Shown piece after piece: positions 18,712-27,659 of a stretch of DNA of 64,000 nucleotides. Numbering within the stretch: position 1 is the stretch's first letter; every line of letters starts with the position of its first letter. Source of the DNA: a virus; the IMG/VR virus record IMGVR_UViG_3300009703_004110, positions 124,001-188,000 of that record. One strand, written 5' to 3'. The translations under genes and the position numbers were made by a program. Below the pieces are notes generated by a model that was not told the DNA's origin, did no database searches, and worked only from the letters and a program-made list of their open reading frames with translations.

Positions 18712-21700
18712 TAATCGAATCCTCCAATTCCTTCTACAGTTGTTGTTTCAACCACATAAGATATATACGCAACATGCTCTTTAAAAGAAGATACGGCCTG
18801 GCGATTAAATTTAATATAAAAATATTTATAATCAGAACCAGATATAGATAAGCCAGATAAATCAACTACATTAAATCCAAGCGCACCATTAGGGTGTATA
18901 CCGATAGTCATTGGATTTGCAGAAGAGCTGGCTTCAGAAGATTGCGTGAGATCTAAATCTTCTGAAAATATTTCATAATCGTGATTTCCAAACTCACCAG
19001 ATCCAGCTATTATTTCTGAATAAAAATGGATCGCCAGTTGAGTCAGCGTTTGTCCGTTTAAAATATCAGGAAGGCGCATCTGAACAAAGTCAGTAGTGTT
19101 AGTTCCATCCAGCAGAATAGTCTTGACCTCTCTACTTCCGTTATTAAATGTACTAAAGGCTGATCCAGGTGTCGGCTCGCCCATAGCCACGTCAGGCAGC
19201 TGATCGACGTGCGCGTATTTGATAGCATTCCTAGCAGTATTATACTTATAAAGATCTGCCTTTATAAAGTCAGTCGACTCAACAAATCCGCCAATATACT
19301 GATTACTTTCTGTTCTAGCACTAATACCATCTATACTTTGAACTAATGTTGGCGCAGTTGCAGAATCTGAAACCTCATGATTGTCTGCAATATAGTTACC
19401 ATAAACTTCTATATTGGATCCATCATTAGCATCATCAAAGCTCACAACATTATTATGTAATAAATAACCAGTGTCATTAGAGTAAAGTACATTATTACTA
19501 AATCTAAAATTTTGAATTCTACTAGCTGTTGTGAATATGACATATGAATCTATAAACTTACAATTATCAATAACGATGTTACCTTTATTTGTGGTTTTAT
19601 CATCAAGTTCAGTAATCGACACACCTCTTCTGCCAATCAGATCATCAAGATTGACAGTGGTAAATGCCGCATCAAAATCGAAAGTAACATTTTTAATCTC
19701 TACTCCAAAGGTAAATGGCGTTCCAGTATCGTCTTCGACATTTAAATCGACACAAGATACCCTACAATTATCCATTCTAAAATCTGAAAGCTTAATAAAT
19801 CCAGAACTAAAAGTACTATTTGGTGCAGTTATTGTTGCAAATTTATCACCAGGTATAAATATAATCCCTCTAAATGAAGCAACTTGATCGGAAAAAGTAT
19901 ATTCTGTTCTTATCTTCAGAATAGTTCCATCGCCTTCTCCAGTGATTGTGACCGGAAAATCGATAAGAAGCCCTTGATCATATACTGCCGTATAAAGACT
20001 GTCATATATTACATCCGGGTCCGCGACAAAATCAGTCTCCCACTCATCATAGGTCCTGGTAGATTCATCCTTTTTAACGGTAACTTCGTGTGTACCAGAC
20101 TTCAGATGAATAGTTGGTGTGCCAGCCAACGGGAACATATCAGAAAATCTTTCTGCATATTTAAGAGCCTGCGTTACACTGTCGAAGTGTGCAAGTCTAT
20201 AGTCTGGAGATACTGTAATAGAATTTAACAGAGTTAGATCTAAATCGCTAATAAACAATCTAAGATCGTAAACTCGAACAGTAGTTTGATCGTATTCAAC
20301 TGTAGCTAAAATCACAGAATCATCATCAGCAAATGGATTATCACAAGTACTTGCCTCTGCCGGTTCAGCTAAAATCTCACCTTCGGAGTTGATTGCAACA
20401 TAAAACTTATCTACTGTGGCCGATTCTATATCCGTTTCAATTGTAACAGTAGATGGTATTTCAAACCTTCTTCCACGAACATAGCAAGTTCCTGATCCAA
20501 CAGTTATGCTATACAACCCATCGTTGATTACAGGGGAGGTAACCTGTAGTCCATATGTTACACCATCACTCCTAAGTTCATTGATCGGCCTTTCCGTACC
20601 TTTATGTATAGCATCCGTTCTTAGATCATCCCATCCAACAGACCCTCTCTGAACAGGAGAAAATACCCTTGGGTTGTCTGGATCGACGCCACCAACTATT
20701 CTACCTCTATAATTTCCAAACGGTACTCGTCCAAGCATCAAAACGGAATCTTCATTAATGCCGTCAAAGGCATATACTGTGGTAGTTATGGTTCCATTGG
20801 CAACAATTTTAGATAGCAGAGTTGCCGCATTTGGAATATAAACTCTCAACCTTCTATTGTCTGTACCTGATTCAATCCATATATATGAGTCGCTTCCGAT
20901 GGCCCTCTGTTTAGTTCCGCCATCTAGAGAAATATTAACTATACTGTTAATATCTTCTATAGTTAAAGTTAGCGTCTCATCCTTGGCAAACGGCCCTTCG
21001 TAATCTGAAATAGAGATAAGAGCATCAATGCCAGAAATTTCTACACCATATTCGAGCCTCTTATTCGAAAACAAGTTTTGATTCTCATCTATAAAAACTT
21101 CCATCATTGTTGCGCCGATCGAGCCGGCGACAGCATCAAAGACAGTATCGTCCAGGTTTATAATATTTTCATAGATTTCAAATACCGCATCATCACCTGG
21201 CGAACCAGCGAATCCGCTCGGTATTTGATCGGTATCGATCACAAGTGACGTAGAGGTCACATCTGAAATTACAAAGCTTCCATCATCTGTACCTTCTTCC
21301 GCACCAGATATGGTAATTAGATCACCATTCTTAATACCAGCTTTCAAAAAATCGACTGATGCACTTCCTATAGTGATTGATGTTGTTCCCGCAAAATATG
21401 ATAGACCAGTAGTATTTAATTTTTCTCTTAGACCAGAGAGTGGCAACCCTTTTATAAAATAAAGTGAACCAACTTCTGCAGAGATATCCAAGTCTTTAAG
21501 ATGAGACAGCCCCGCTGTTGTAAGTGCACCATCGCTACCTTCTCCGATCATCAGGGTCCTCTGATTATCAGTAGTGTCTGGTAAATTATGAACAATAGCG
21601 AACTCAACTCCGCCATCACGAAGCTCTAATCTGTAAGCCAAGAACTTAAAATTGCCTTCAACCGCCTGCTCATTGATTTTCTTTACAATGGAATCAACAG

Positions 21701-23009
21701 ATTGTGTCGTAGAACTTGCATCATAGAGATCTAATGTGGTTGTAGAGCTACCATCAACCGATAAGGTAATGAATCTATTTGTACTGGTAATTTCAGACGG
21801 CTTAACGCCACTAGAGACTATGGCGCATGAATCCGGATTAGCAACCTGCATAGATGTAGCAGAAGTTAAGGTAGCCTTTTCTCTAATGCCAAGAAGCATG
21901 CCTGGTGCATTTTGCGGCCTCTGTGGGTTTTTAGCAACCGTGAATAAAGTTGTAGATACATTAGAGCCATGTAAAAGTCCGTAGACTTCTACGCTCTCTA
22001 CGTCTTCTTCGTCATCAGACAGATTTATAATTGCAATGTAATATGTTCCTACATAAAGTTCATCAGTATCTGCAGTATCTTTTATAATTAAAAGGTCGCC
22101 TTTTTTCGGAGTAAAAGATTCTATTTCTATAGGGTCATTGAAGGTAACCTTGGTTAGACCATCTGACTCACCATCACTTGCTGAAAAAGACGCACCAACA
22201 TCTTCTGCGAAAATTAATCCAATCTCGTCATTTGTAGCATCTTTTAGAGATCCATTCCTCAAATATCCATTGGAATGATGTCTGTCTTGATGAAGAATTG
22301 TTTGTGTACTGGTCAAAAGAGCTGTTTCTTCTATTGCTTCTTGTACGTCATCAGAACTTAATAGACCACTTACTTCAGCGTCATTAAAGTATATTTGATT
22401 AGCGAGATGAGAATTATTTGAAGAACTTATGTCCGCACCCGTATAGTTAATATGTCTATCATGGATGTCTTCAAATGCCTGCTGTACATCTGTTGCCTCA
22501 ATGTCTAGGATACCCTCATCAGATCCTATAGCAGTTGTAGGGTCTGCTGAGATTGCGGTGGCAGCATGCCTGTTGATAGCCGAACTGTTTGTGTGAGCGG
22601 ATAATAGAGCAGAAACATTCTTAATCTGTTCTCCCAGAATATCTAACTCGCCACTGACAATTGATATCTCATCCTGTAAGACTTGTGTTGGAAAAGTAAG
22701 TCTTAGTTTGCTCTCAGCAATGGCTGCTACGCTGGATACGTCTGTATTGGTAATTGGCCCAGAAAGTACATTGGCCAAGGCAAGAGCCTCTTTTCTAATT
22801 TTTCCATTACCATCCAACGCGGCATTTAGTCTGTTTGCCACGGTATTGCCAGATGCGCCCTGAGGGTTAATTCCAAGGGCTCGTTCAATATTGAAAAGAG
22901 CAGAGCGTATGCTGTTAATAGCCTCTGATCCGATCTCTAAAATATCATCTCTAACCGCAGGAACTTCCTTAGATGTATCCAGTTTGCTTGGATAATTAGA
23001 TTTTGCCAT
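18711..23009 (-). CDS. Giant fibre/adhesin-like protein, upstream paralogue (1432 aa)
   Basis: A 1432-residue paralogue of the following gene: the N-terminal attachment region and many later segments (for example QSVDSIVKKINEQAVE versus QSIESIVNKINEQAVD) align along the length. Residues about 950-1280 carry a beta-helix pattern (THLKSGTHEV-like turn, FSSGFIKLSDFRMDNCRVSC, VIDNCKFIDSYVIF, FSNNVLYSND). The C-terminal 130 residues differ from the paralogue and end in a beta-sandwich-like module. The pair arose by duplication and then diverged at the tips, as host-recognition proteins often do. Catalytic residues of a depolymerase cannot be assigned. Confidence 0.7.
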   Translation of the reverse strand: MAKSNYPSKLDTSKEVPAVRDDILEIGSEAINSIRSALFNIERALGINPQGASGNTVANRLNAALDGNGKIRKEALALANVLSGPITNTDVSSVAAIAESKLRLTFPTQVLQDEISIVSGELDILGEQIKNVSALLSAHTNSSAINRHAATAISADPTTAIGSDEGILDIEATDVQQAFEDIHDRHINYTGADISSSNNSHLANQIYFNDAEVSGLLSSDDVQEAIEETALLTSTQTILHQDRHHSNGYLRNGSLKDATNDEIGLIFAEDVGASFSASDGESDGLTKVTFNDPIEIESFTPKKGDLLIIKDTADTDELYVGTYYIAIINLSDDEEDVESVEVYGLLHGSNVSTTLFTVAKNPQRPQNAPGMLLGIREKATLTSATSMQVANPDSCAIVSSGVKPSEITSTNRFITLSVDGSSTTTLDLYDASSTTQSVDSIVKKINEQAVEGNFKFLAYRLELRDGGVEFAIVHNLPDTTDNQRTLMIGEGSDGALTTAGLSHLKDLDISAEVGSLYFIKGLPLSGLREKLNTTGLSYFAGTTSITIGSASVDFLKAGIKNGDLITISGAEEGTDDGSFVISDVTSTSLVIDTDQIPSGFAGSPGDDAVFEIYENIINLDDTVFDAVAGSIGATMMEVFIDENQNLFSNKRLEYGVEISGIDALISISDYEGPFAKDETLTLTIEDINSIVNISLDGGTKQRAIGSDSYIWIESGTDNRRLRVYIPNAATLLSKIVANGTITTTVYAFDGINEDSVLMLGRVPFGNYRGRIVGGVDPDNPRVFSPVQRGSVGWDDLRTDAIHKGTERPINELRSDGVTYGLQVTSPVINDGLYSITVGSGTCYVRGRRFEIPSTVTIETDIESATVDKFYVAINSEGEILAEPAEASTCDNPFADDDSVILATVEYDQTTVRVYDLRLFISDLDLTLLNSITVSPDYRLAHFDSVTQALKYAERFSDMFPLAGTPTIHLKSGTHEVTVKKDESTRTYDEWETDFVADPDVIYDSLYTAVYDQGLLIDFPVTITGEGDGTILKIRTEYTFSDQVASFRGIIFIPGDKFATITAPNSTFSSGFIKLSDFRMDNCRVSCVDLNVEDDTGTPFTFGVEIKNVTFDFDAAFTTVNLDDLIGRRGVSITELDDKTTNKGNIVIDNCKFIDSYVIFTTASRIQNFRFSNNVLYSNDTGYLLHNNVVSFDDANDGSNIEVYGNYIADNHEVSDSATAPTLVQSIDGISARTESNQYIGGFVESTDFIKADLYKYNTARNAIKYAHVDQLPDVAMGEPTPGSAFSTFNNGSREVKTILLDGTNTTDFVQMRLPDILNGQTLTQLAIHFYSEIIAGSGEFGNHDYEIFSEDLDLTQSSEASSSANPMTIGIHPNGALGFNVVDLSGLSISGSDYKYFYIKFNRQAVSSFKEHVAYISYVVETTTVEGIGGFD

Positions 23010-23010
23010 C

Positions 23011-23460
23011 TTAGTTGGTCTCCATACTATCGCCTATCTTATCTCCCAGATAAATAGCGCCTCCAGTTACTGCTACTCCCAAAACAAACCATCCAACATT
23101 TTCGAGAGTATTAAACTTTTCTCGTCTTTCAAGCTTATCAACCCTATCTTGATAAAGTTCTCCAAGCTCTTGCCATTCGCCTAACTGAGCGTCCTTGACA
23201 ACCAAAAGGTCTTCCAGGGTGGCAATCTCTCTTTCTTGTATCTCGGTAAGCTGCTTGAAAGCCTCTGCCTTTCTTTCTATAACCTCTAATGTCTCTATCC
23301 TAACTCTTAATGCATCCGCTTCTTCTACCGTAAAGACTACAGATTCCTCTTCGATAACGTCACCTGGATGCATTATTTCAGAGGCATGTGCAACTGGAGC
23401 AAGTATCAAAGATATTGCAATAAGCATCGCAAAGAAAATTTGAGTTATTTTATGTAACAT
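23011..23460 (-). CDS. Secreted coiled-coil protein with C-terminal membrane segment (149 aa), spanin-like
   Basis: The N-terminus is a clear signal peptide (basic start, hydrophobic IFFAMLIAISLILAPVAHA, cleavage after AHA). Residues about 45-115 are a continuous coiled coil rich in Glu, Leu and Lys. A hydrophobic segment (VGWFVLGVAVTGGAIYLGD, about 124-142) ends the protein. A periplasmic coiled coil anchored in the membrane resembles spanin-type lysis proteins, but a virion or injection role is equally possible. It overlaps the next small gene upstream by 11 bases and lies in a group with two other membrane proteins. Confidence 0.55.
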   Translation of the reverse strand: MLHKITQIFFAMLIAISLILAPVAHASEIMHPGDVIEEESVVFTVEEADALRVRIETLEVIERKAEAFKQLTEIQEREIATLEDLLVVKDAQLGEWQELGELYQDRVDKLERREKFNTLENVGWFVLGVAVTGGAIYLGDKIGDSMETN

Positions 23461-23689
23461 TCTCCACCTCTACAACGTCCATCTCAACTTCAGGAAATTC
23501 AAACTTATCAGAATTAATCATAGATTCAAGCTGGAATACGTCTATAGGTATTGTCTGATCTAGTGATTGTGCAGAAGTGGCACGAGCATCTTGATCATCA
23601 GAATACTTTAATATTGTACTCGCAATCCTTTTATTTATACTTGGAAACTCTGAAGAAGCCTTTATTAGATTTACTAGGTTATATTCCAT
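23450..23689 (-). CDS. Hypothetical protein (79 aa)
   Basis: A small helical and then acidic protein with no recognised domain. It sits between two membrane-protein genes, its stop region overlapping the following gene's start by 11 bases and its own start abutting the upstream stop. The C-terminus is strongly acidic (FPEVEMDVVEVENVT). Overlaps on both sides support a real, coupled gene. Confidence 0.55.
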   Translation of the reverse strand: MEYNLVNLIKASSEFPSINKRIASTILKYSDDQDARATSAQSLDQTIPIDVFQLESMINSDKFEFPEVEMDVVEVENVT

Positions 23690-24018
23690 TAAAATCCTCG
23701 TGAATCAAAAAAGGAGTCAAGCTCTTCCACTGACATCTCGCGACCTATCTCAACCTCTTGAGCCTCAATTACATCAATCTTTCTAAGAATTGCCCCTTTT
23801 TGTTCCCGCAAAACTTCTAACTTTTTCTCCCTTGCCTTAGCATCTTTTTCTAAATGTGCTAGTTCAGATTCGTGAGTTACACGGGCTAATTCAAATTTAA
23901 GCTTATCCTTAGCTAAGAACTTACGTTTTGCTGTCATGAATAATAACATGCCTATAAACATTCCAATTAAGCCAACAGCAATCTTGAATTTTATATTTAA
24001 CTTTTTAAACCATTCCAT
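23689..24018 (-). CDS. Membrane-anchored coiled-coil protein (109 aa)
   Basis: One N-terminal membrane segment (about residues 12-30, IAVGLIGMFIGMLLFMT) is followed by a charged coiled coil to about residue 90. Topology would leave the coiled coil cytoplasmic if the positive residues follow the inside rule, since Lys/Arg cluster after the segment. It lies in a run of three membrane proteins. The type resembles small phage inner-membrane proteins of lysis or morphogenesis cassettes. Function unknown. Confidence 0.55.
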   Translation of the reverse strand: MEWFKKLNIKFKIAVGLIGMFIGMLLFMTAKRKFLAKDKLKFELARVTHESELAHLEKDAKAREKKLEVLREQKGAILRKIDVIEAQEVEIGREMSVEELDSFFDSRGF

Positions 24019-24353
24019 TATCTTTCTCCAGTTGGCTCAAAATCATCTGGCACATCTACGGAGCCATCACCTTGTTGAACGATAATAGTTGTATTTCCGG
24101 TCTCAGGTGGTGGGTCCGTTTCGTCGGTAGAATAAGCGGCCGTTGTCCAACGTCTACCAACGTAAGCTGATAATGTTGGCGCTAAGAATGCCGCCATAGT
24201 ACCTGAGTCCATCGCAACAAAAGTAAAGCTAACTCCAGCTACAGTAAGTGTTCCTAAAGTTGCCAGAATAACATTAAATACCACGACTGCAAATGCAATC
24301 AAGGCAATAGTCAACATTGCATCAGGCCTTCCTTTTGTATTCTTAATCCACAT
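24018..24353 (-). CDS. Small two-segment membrane protein, holin-like candidate (111 aa)
   Basis: Two hydrophobic stretches (about 13-33 and 37-60, the first ALIAFAVVVFNVILATL) are followed by a hydrophilic acidic tail ending in a proline-rich PDDFEPTGER. Size and topology fit a holin, but holins are not recognisable by sequence and no endolysin lies next to it. The ATG at 24353 is one gene upstream of the spanin-like protein group. Call as holin candidate only. Confidence 0.4.
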   Translation of the reverse strand: MWIKNTKGRPDAMLTIALIAFAVVVFNVILATLGTLTVAGVSFTFVAMDSGTMAAFLAPTLSAYVGRRWTTAAYSTDETDPPPETGNTTIIVQQGDGSVDVPDDFEPTGER

Positions 24354-24366
24354 TTTTTATTCTCCA

Positions 24367-26355
24367 TTATATTGTCCAACCAAATGTATAGACTATATCA
24401 GTTTTGTCAAGTCTTTTAAGCTCGATTCTTTGCCTTGTAAAGTGTCTAAAGACTATCTTCTCTCTACTGACTTTTAGCACTTCATAAATATATTCCTGAT
24501 CGTCTGTAAAATCAAATCTAACAATTAAGTCTCTATCTTTAATTGCCGGGATTGGCACAGTCCAAGCTGATGGTTCAAAATCTTGCTCCAAATGCTCTGC
24601 AGCACCTAGCTTTAAGTCTTCAACTGCATCTGCAAAGGAAATAATAACTCGCTTATCCTCTCGTCTGAGATTTGAATATTGACTATATCCACCAACATAT
24701 CCTGTGCCAAAGCACTCCTTACAGCTTTTAACCTTTGGATGCATTCTCCTTGAACCCATGCAGCTACAGATTTGGCCATCCCAAATTCTTCTAAGTAGAA
24801 CAATAGGTTCACCAACCTGGTCCAGAAGCACCTCTTCTCTGCCAATAAGCCTATCCCAAAGATTAAATCCTCTAAACCCATTATACTCACCACCAAGATA
24901 AGTTCCACAGTCATCTACGCCATTTAATGTATGTTGAGGAAGCGGCCTGTGATATCCACAAAAATCATAGCCCTGAAAGAACTTCTGATCATTATCACCA
25001 TAGTCTGTAACAACTAGTCCGGTATTATCGACTTCACGCTGAAGATCATATCCGTCATGGAAAGTTGGCGTAGCCATAATAATAACAGTATTTTGATCTC
25101 TGCAGTTAGTAAAAAACTTTACTTCGTCTCCAACGACATAGACACCAGCGGTAGTGCCTAATAAACCTCTGCCACCAGAAGGCACTAAGAACGAAGAGTT
25201 CTCTTCTGAAACTGAGTTATATCCTATAATCTCTGTTCCAATTATCAGGTTTCCTTTGGCTCCAAATCCATCTACTGAATCAACATAGATAACCGAATCT
25301 GTATCAAAAATTGATTGTGATACTGCTGTTGCAGACGGGAACTCCCAAAATCCATCAGAAATCTCCACCATCCCGGTAAAGTCTAATGCATCCTTATGGG
25401 TCTCCATAGCTCTTGCCGCAAAAGACAAAGTTAGGCCTGGGGTTAAGCCGGTAATAGTAGCCGATAGTATATCTGCTCTGGCTATATAAGACGGCTCAGA
25501 ATCAAAAATATCAAGCCTCTTCTCGTTCATATAAATCAAAACATAGACATCGCTCTTATACGCTCTTTTGGCTGGTACGTTCCATTCCAAAAGAAGGGAG
25601 TCACCAGAGCCGCAACTTGAAACTTTTTGCATTCCCTGAAAGAATCCAACGAATCCTGTTTGTGGAAAAACTTCGGGAAGTGTAGCGACCCTCTGCTTAA
25701 CAGTAAAGGGGATCTCGCCAGTAGCTTTGCCGCCATTCTCATCGGAAACGGCCCAGTTGATTTTATAATCACCATTCTTAAGAGGCTCATCCGGATCGAT
25801 CTTGACTACTACGGTATCGCTGTCTTCAAAGATTCCTGATTCAGCTCCGTTAGGGCTGCTTTCGAATGCTCCATTAACAACATAATCTAGGCCGCCTATG
25901 CTAATTTGAATTGAACTTAAGTCAATATCATCCAGCAAGTCCTCAAACTCTAATGTAATTAATTGGGGATTTACAATGACGCCGTTCGCTACAGGATTTG
26001 ACTCAACTAGTACCGGCTCTTCTAAGATAGCTCTATAGACATAAGTACGATTAAAATATCCACCGTCCATATCTTGAACTTGGATTTTTATAAATACTTG
26101 GGTACCCTTTGGAAAGTCTGACTCTGGATCGATTACAACATTGAAATTTTCGCCATCCTGATTTATCTCAGAGTTAAGGCCGTCAAAGCCGGTTTTAAAG
26201 TCTACTCCAACCACCGCCCGGTTGCCACGCACCTCCACAATAAGCGTAGATATATCTATGCCCGTGCCGTCGTCCAGTATGGTAAACTCTATATCGGCAT
26301 CAAGTGCGACTTGTTTTTCGCCCTCTGATGGTGATAATCCTGATATTGAAAACAT
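24367..26355 (-). CDS. Ig-like structural protein with C-terminal zinc-type motif (662 aa)
   Basis: Residues 1-220 look like two bacterial Ig-like domains (SPSEGEKQVALDADIEFTI and NPVANGVIVNPQLITLEFED are typical start strands). A fibronectin-like region follows (LTPGLTLSFAARAME). Around residues 400-560 there is a CSCMGSRRMHP segment, then CKECFGTGYVGGY, a DnaJ-type CxxCxGxG pattern that probably binds zinc. The C-terminus is a beta-rich domain. It lies among virion-type genes upstream of the fibres, so it is likely a tail or neck structural protein. Exact role unknown. Confidence 0.55.
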   Translation of the reverse strand: MFSISGLSPSEGEKQVALDADIEFTILDDGTGIDISTLIVEVRGNRAVVGVDFKTGFDGLNSEINQDGENFNVVIDPESDFPKGTQVFIKIQVQDMDGGYFNRTYVYRAILEEPVLVESNPVANGVIVNPQLITLEFEDLLDDIDLSSIQISIGGLDYVVNGAFESSPNGAESGIFEDSDTVVVKIDPDEPLKNGDYKINWAVSDENGGKATGEIPFTVKQRVATLPEVFPQTGFVGFFQGMQKVSSCGSGDSLLLEWNVPAKRAYKSDVYVLIYMNEKRLDIFDSEPSYIARADILSATITGLTPGLTLSFAARAMETHKDALDFTGMVEISDGFWEFPSATAVSQSIFDTDSVIYVDSVDGFGAKGNLIIGTEIIGYNSVSEENSSFLVPSGGRGLLGTTAGVYVVGDEVKFFTNCRDQNTVIIMATPTFHDGYDLQREVDNTGLVVTDYGDNDQKFFQGYDFCGYHRPLPQHTLNGVDDCGTYLGGEYNGFRGFNLWDRLIGREEVLLDQVGEPIVLLRRIWDGQICSCMGSRRMHPKVKSCKECFGTGYVGGYSQYSNLRREDKRVIISFADAVEDLKLGAAEHLEQDFEPSAWTVPIPAIKDRDLIVRFDFTDDQEYIYEVLKVSREKIVFRHFTRQRIELKRLDKTDIVYTFGWTI

Positions 26356-26404
26356 GCGTGTATCTCCACTAAAAATGAATTCTATTAATAGAGAAGTCTA
26401 TAGC

Positions 26405-26902
26405 TTAGTTTCTTAACAGCTCATCAATTTTTTCTTTTTTGTCGCCATCACTGACCTCATGATACTCGACAAGTTCGACAACGTATTTGTGGGCAGACTC
26501 CTCACCCTCGACTTCCTTCTGATATTCTATTTGATTTTGAAATGCTTCAAGTTCGTCATCTCTATCTAAGTAATCATCATCTGCATATGGATCCTCTTCT
26601 ATGTGCTCACGATTCATATGTTGCAAAGCATGGGTTAATTCATGAACTGCATATCTCATTATAACTTCAAATGATTCAGATAGAAGATTTTCATTTAAAT
26701 AAATTTTAGAGTCTATCGTCTTGGCAGAAACGTCAAGTTCTGAAAACTCAATAGAGATTCCATCAAGGATTTCTATCGGATATCCTAATTCTTCAAATAG
26801 ACTGTGAACAACAGGCAGAGATGCAAGCTCTCTTTTAACCTGCGCTAGCAATCTTGCTTTGTCTTTTAGTTCCACTTCTTCTTTTGATGTTATTATGATC
26901 AT
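26405..26902 (-). CDS. Putative zinc metallopeptidase with HELTH motif (about 165 aa)
   Basis: Residues about 87-91 read HELTH in the context YAVHELTHALQHMNR, the signature of zincin metallopeptidases (two zinc His and a catalytic Glu). Downstream DDELEAF offers a Glu as third ligand, as in gluzincins. The protein is small and highly acidic. Start chosen at 26902 (MIIITSKEE); an upstream ATG at 26929 and a TTG are alternatives. The first 68 bases overlap the preceding small gene. In phages such enzymes may cut host or virion proteins; the substrate is unknown. Confidence 0.6.
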   Translation of the reverse strand: MIIITSKEEVELKDKARLLAQVKRELASLPVVHSLFEELGYPIEILDGISIEFSELDVSAKTIDSKIYLNENLLSESFEVIMRYAVHELTHALQHMNREHIEEDPYADDDYLDRDDELEAFQNQIEYQKEVEGEESAHKYVVELVEYHEVSDGDKKEKIDELLRN

Positions 26903-27071
26903 CTTTTGTGATTGCCTCTTTTGTCTCATCAAGTGACTTTATTAAGTTACTTACATTATACTGTAATATGGCTTGTAGTTCCAAGCATTCGGCGACAAGT
27001 TCTTTTAAGTTCTTATCGCGGCCTTCATCATTATCACGAAGACCTAAGGTCTGCTGAAAGGATTCTATCAT
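26835..27071 (-). CDS. Hypothetical small helical protein (78 aa)
   Basis: Starts with an ATGA overlap to the stop of the upstream membrane/coiled-coil gene, which supports the frame. Residues 15-55 are helical and leucine-rich (LKELVAECLELQAILQYNV). The last 25 residues are basic and overlap the start of the metallopeptidase gene in another frame. No family recognised. Confidence 0.5.
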   Translation of the reverse strand: MIESFQQTLGLRDNDEGRDKNLKELVAECLELQAILQYNVSNLIKSLDETKEAITKDDHNNIKRRSGTKRQSKIASAG

Positions 27072-27658
27072 TGTTCAATCTCCACTGGTCTAATAGTTGA
27101 TCTAATTTTTTCAAGAGCAATGGTTAGATCAATCAGAGTTTTATTATAATTTGTTAAAATTTCTTTTAACTCATCTACACGTCCTTCATTTAGTTTAGAA
27201 AGTTCTTTACTATGCTCCACCAATATAATTGCATCACGCTGCATTGTATCAGCCAATTCTTTGATGCCTTCATACAAAGAGCGCTTGACATACCATATTG
27301 GAGCACCATCCTGATCCTTAACATTATGCCAATCCCAAAGATCTTTAACTAACTCACCAATATGTTGCATAGAATTATGCATCATGTCGGCAGTCTTTTC
27401 GTGCTCAATATGACTTGTGTGCCCGTTCGATATATTATTTTCAATAGTTATAACCCTATCAGATACGGCTTCTAAATCTTTAGAGAGCGCATCAATTTTT
27501 TCAATGAGTATATCAACAGATTTTTGATCAGGTTTTTTATCCGCCTTTTTAGACAGATCTTTTCCCTTTCCAGTCCACCATATATACACTAACGACAATA
27601 GAAACAAAAGGCCGAAGATGCCTCCCTTTTCTAAAAGGAAGGCTATAATTAAGTCCAT
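27068..27658 (-). CDS. Membrane-anchored coiled-coil protein (196 aa)
   Basis: An N-terminal membrane segment (about residues 12-28, GGIFGLLFLLSLVYIWW) precedes a lysine-rich linker and long helices (about 45-80 and 150-185) with heptad spacing. It overlaps the next gene by four bases (ATGA). The topology with a short periplasmic tail and a cytoplasmic coiled-coil body is common in phage genes of unknown role between structural modules. Function unknown. Confidence 0.6.
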   Translation of the reverse strand: MDLIIAFLLEKGGIFGLLFLLSLVYIWWTGKGKDLSKKADKKPDQKSVDILIEKIDALSKDLEAVSDRVITIENNISNGHTSHIEHEKTADMMHNSMQHIGELVKDLWDWHNVKDQDGAPIWYVKRSLYEGIKELADTMQRDAIILVEHSKELSKLNEGRVDELKEILTNYNKTLIDLTIALEKIRSTIRPVEIEQ

Positions 27659-27659
27659 A

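Noticed and set aside
24612-24914. Overlapping minus-strand frame within the Ig-like structural gene
   Set aside because: Different frame of a well-supported 662-residue gene; basic, low-complexity shadow without ribosome site.
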